From an uncultured Caulobacteraceae bacterium (GTDB lineage Bacteria; Pseudomonadota; Alphaproteobacteria; Caulobacterales; Caulobacteraceae), in contig CALEOQ010000396.1 of NCBI GenBank assembly GCA_937910255.1, forward strand, positions 1 through 5,919: 5,919 nt of DNA, read 5' to 3'. The position numbers and the translations under genes are program-made. Below, one piece after another: positions 5,155 to 5,919 of this stretch (its first letter is position 1; each line of letters opens with the position of its first letter). Under the pieces are notes generated by a model that saw nothing but the letters and a program-made list of their open reading frames with translations, ran no database searches and was not told the origin of the DNA.

Positions 5155-5809
5155 TCAGGACGCCGCCCGTGTCACGGTCATCATGTAGTTCACTTCGCTG
5201 TCGCGGGAGCTGGACCACTGGCCGGTCAGGGGATTGAAGACCACGCCAAAGGGGCCATCCACGTCCACCGGTTCGCTGGCCAGGAAGCTGCGCAGTTCGT
5301 CGGGCTTCAGGAACTTGCGCCAGTCGTGGGTGCCGGCCGGCAGCCAGCGCAGGACATATTCAGCGCCCACCTTGGCCAGGGCCAGGGCCTTCAATGTGCG
5401 GTTCAGGGTGGCGACGATCATGATCCCCCCCGGCGCCAGCAGCTGGGCGCAGCTGCGGAGATAGGCGCCCGGATCGGCCACGTGCTCGATCACCTCCATA
5501 TTGAGGATCACGTCGAACGGCGGGGTCCCCTCCGCCAGCAGTTGCTCGGCTGTGGCGCAGCGATAGTCGATGATAAGCTCCTGCTCGGCCGCGTGGGTGC
5601 TGGCCGTGCCGATGTTGCGCTCCGAGGCGTCGACGCCGGTGACCTCGAACCCCAGTCGGGTCATGGGCTCCGAGAGCAGCCCGCCCCCACAGCCGATGTC
5701 CAGCAGGCGCAGGCCCTCGAACGGACGCCGGGCTGTCGGATCGCGGTCGAAGCGCGCCAGGGCCTTGTCACGGATGAAGGTCAGGCGGGTGGGATTGAAC
5801 CGGTGCAGC
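5155..5809 (-). CDS. ubiG: Ubiquinone biosynthesis O-methyltransferase UbiG, 5'-truncated by contig end
   Basis: UbiG performs both O-methylations of ubiquinone synthesis using S-adenosylmethionine, on polyprenyl catechol and later on the demethyl-ubiquinol, at the inner face of the cytoplasmic membrane. The frame continues beyond the internal ATG at 5664 up to 5808, reading LHRFNPTRLTFIRDKAL, then the SAM motif LLDIGCGGGLLSEP, VTGVDAS (ribose-binding acid), and FDVILNMEVIEHVADP with LAPGGIMIVATLNRT. The NPTR segment upstream of motif I and the HDWRKFLKPDEL block near the end are typical of UbiG and separate it from generic methyltransferases. About 217 codons remain; full-length UbiG is about 250, so about 30-35 N-terminal residues are lost. 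The cut coincides exactly with the first base of an Illumina adapter, so this is an assembly end and not a broken gene. Starting at the internal ATG would discard the SAM motif and is wrong. Confidence 0.95.
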
Positions 5810-5867
5810 AGATCGGAAGAGCGTCGGGTAGGGAAAGAGTGTAGGTCTCGGTGGTCGCCGTATCAGT
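5810..5867 (+). other. Illumina P5-side (read-1) adapter at contig end (artefact)
   Basis: The sequence opens AGATCGGAAGAGCGTCG and continues through GTAGGGAAAGAGTGTAG and TCTCGGTGGTCGCCGTATCA: the complement of the TruSeq universal adapter over its whole 58 bases. There are three substitutions, at about 5827, 5845 and 5866, each an expected T or A replaced by G. The match is unmistakable, and the errors suggest support from very few low-quality reads. Confidence 0.98.
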
Positions 5868-5919
5868 GAAAAAAAAAAACACAAAAAAAAACACAAGGCA
5901 CACGAGCTCGAACCGCTCA
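5868..5919 (+). other. Poly-A run-off and unidentified tail (artefact)
   Basis: After the adapter come two A tracts broken by CAC, the mirror image of the T tract at 1-24, consistent with reading beyond the end of the library molecule. The last ~25 bases (from AGGCACACGAGCTCG onward) are not recognisable; I see no gene or known adapter in them. Confidence 0.85.

Noticed and set aside
5143..5844. A plus-strand frame opposite ubiG running into the right adapter
   Set aside because: Antisense of ubiG; its last residues are translated adapter sequence.
5868..5895. Poly-A tract as a terminator U-run, poly(A) tail or phase-variable tract
   Set aside because: It directly follows a full Illumina adapter and mirrors the T tract at the left end, so it is instrument run-off.

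Overview
Two unlike parts make up this window. Positions about 830-5809 look like one continuous piece of a GC-rich alphaproteobacterial chromosome. I would guess Caulobacterales (Caulobacter or Phenylobacterium type) from protein style and GC-rich third codon positions, but no marker gene here settles the genus. Positions 1 to about 830 and 5810-5919 are sequencing-library and assembly material: Illumina adapters, homopolymer run-off, noise, and fragments of two housekeeping genes (rpsG and sucD) that do not belong next to the rest.

Left end: impure poly-T (1-24), an Illumina P7/index adapter (25-87), a 214-bp insert carrying an internal piece of ribosomal protein S7 (88-301), then the start of the opposite P5-side adapter (302-315), which dissolves into G/A-rich noise (316-448). 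From 449 to about 814, on the minus strand, lies an internal piece of succinyl-CoA ligase alpha subunit. Its sequence is clean near 800 and decays toward 449. It is fused somewhere between 803 and 840 to the true genomic contig. Right end: the ubiG reading frame is cut at 5809 by the P5-side adapter (5810-5867), followed by poly-A run-off.

Genomic core, in order: a tandem-TetR regulator (+, 843-2075); a strong hairpin terminator (2128-2158); then four minus-strand genes. These are a zinc-dependent alcohol dehydrogenase (2335-3420) with its own candidate promoter and terminator, a small exported protein with a PRC-barrel-like C-terminal domain (3619-4032), an alpha/beta hydrolase with a complete Ser-Asp-His triad (4081-5061, GTG start), and the 5'-truncated ubiquinone methyltransferase ubiG (5155-5809). 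The last three are spaced 93 and 48 bp apart and end at a hairpin terminator, so they could be one transcript read ubiG, hydrolase, exported protein. The regulator and the dehydrogenase converge and each has its own terminator, so adjacency alone does not show that one controls the other.

I found no mobile element, CRISPR array, RNA gene or evident new multi-gene system. The most important observation is technical: the first ~830 bases and last ~110 bases should not be read as biology. The most interesting biological points are the double-TetR architecture and a pair of mutually exclusive hairpins between ubiG and the hydrolase.
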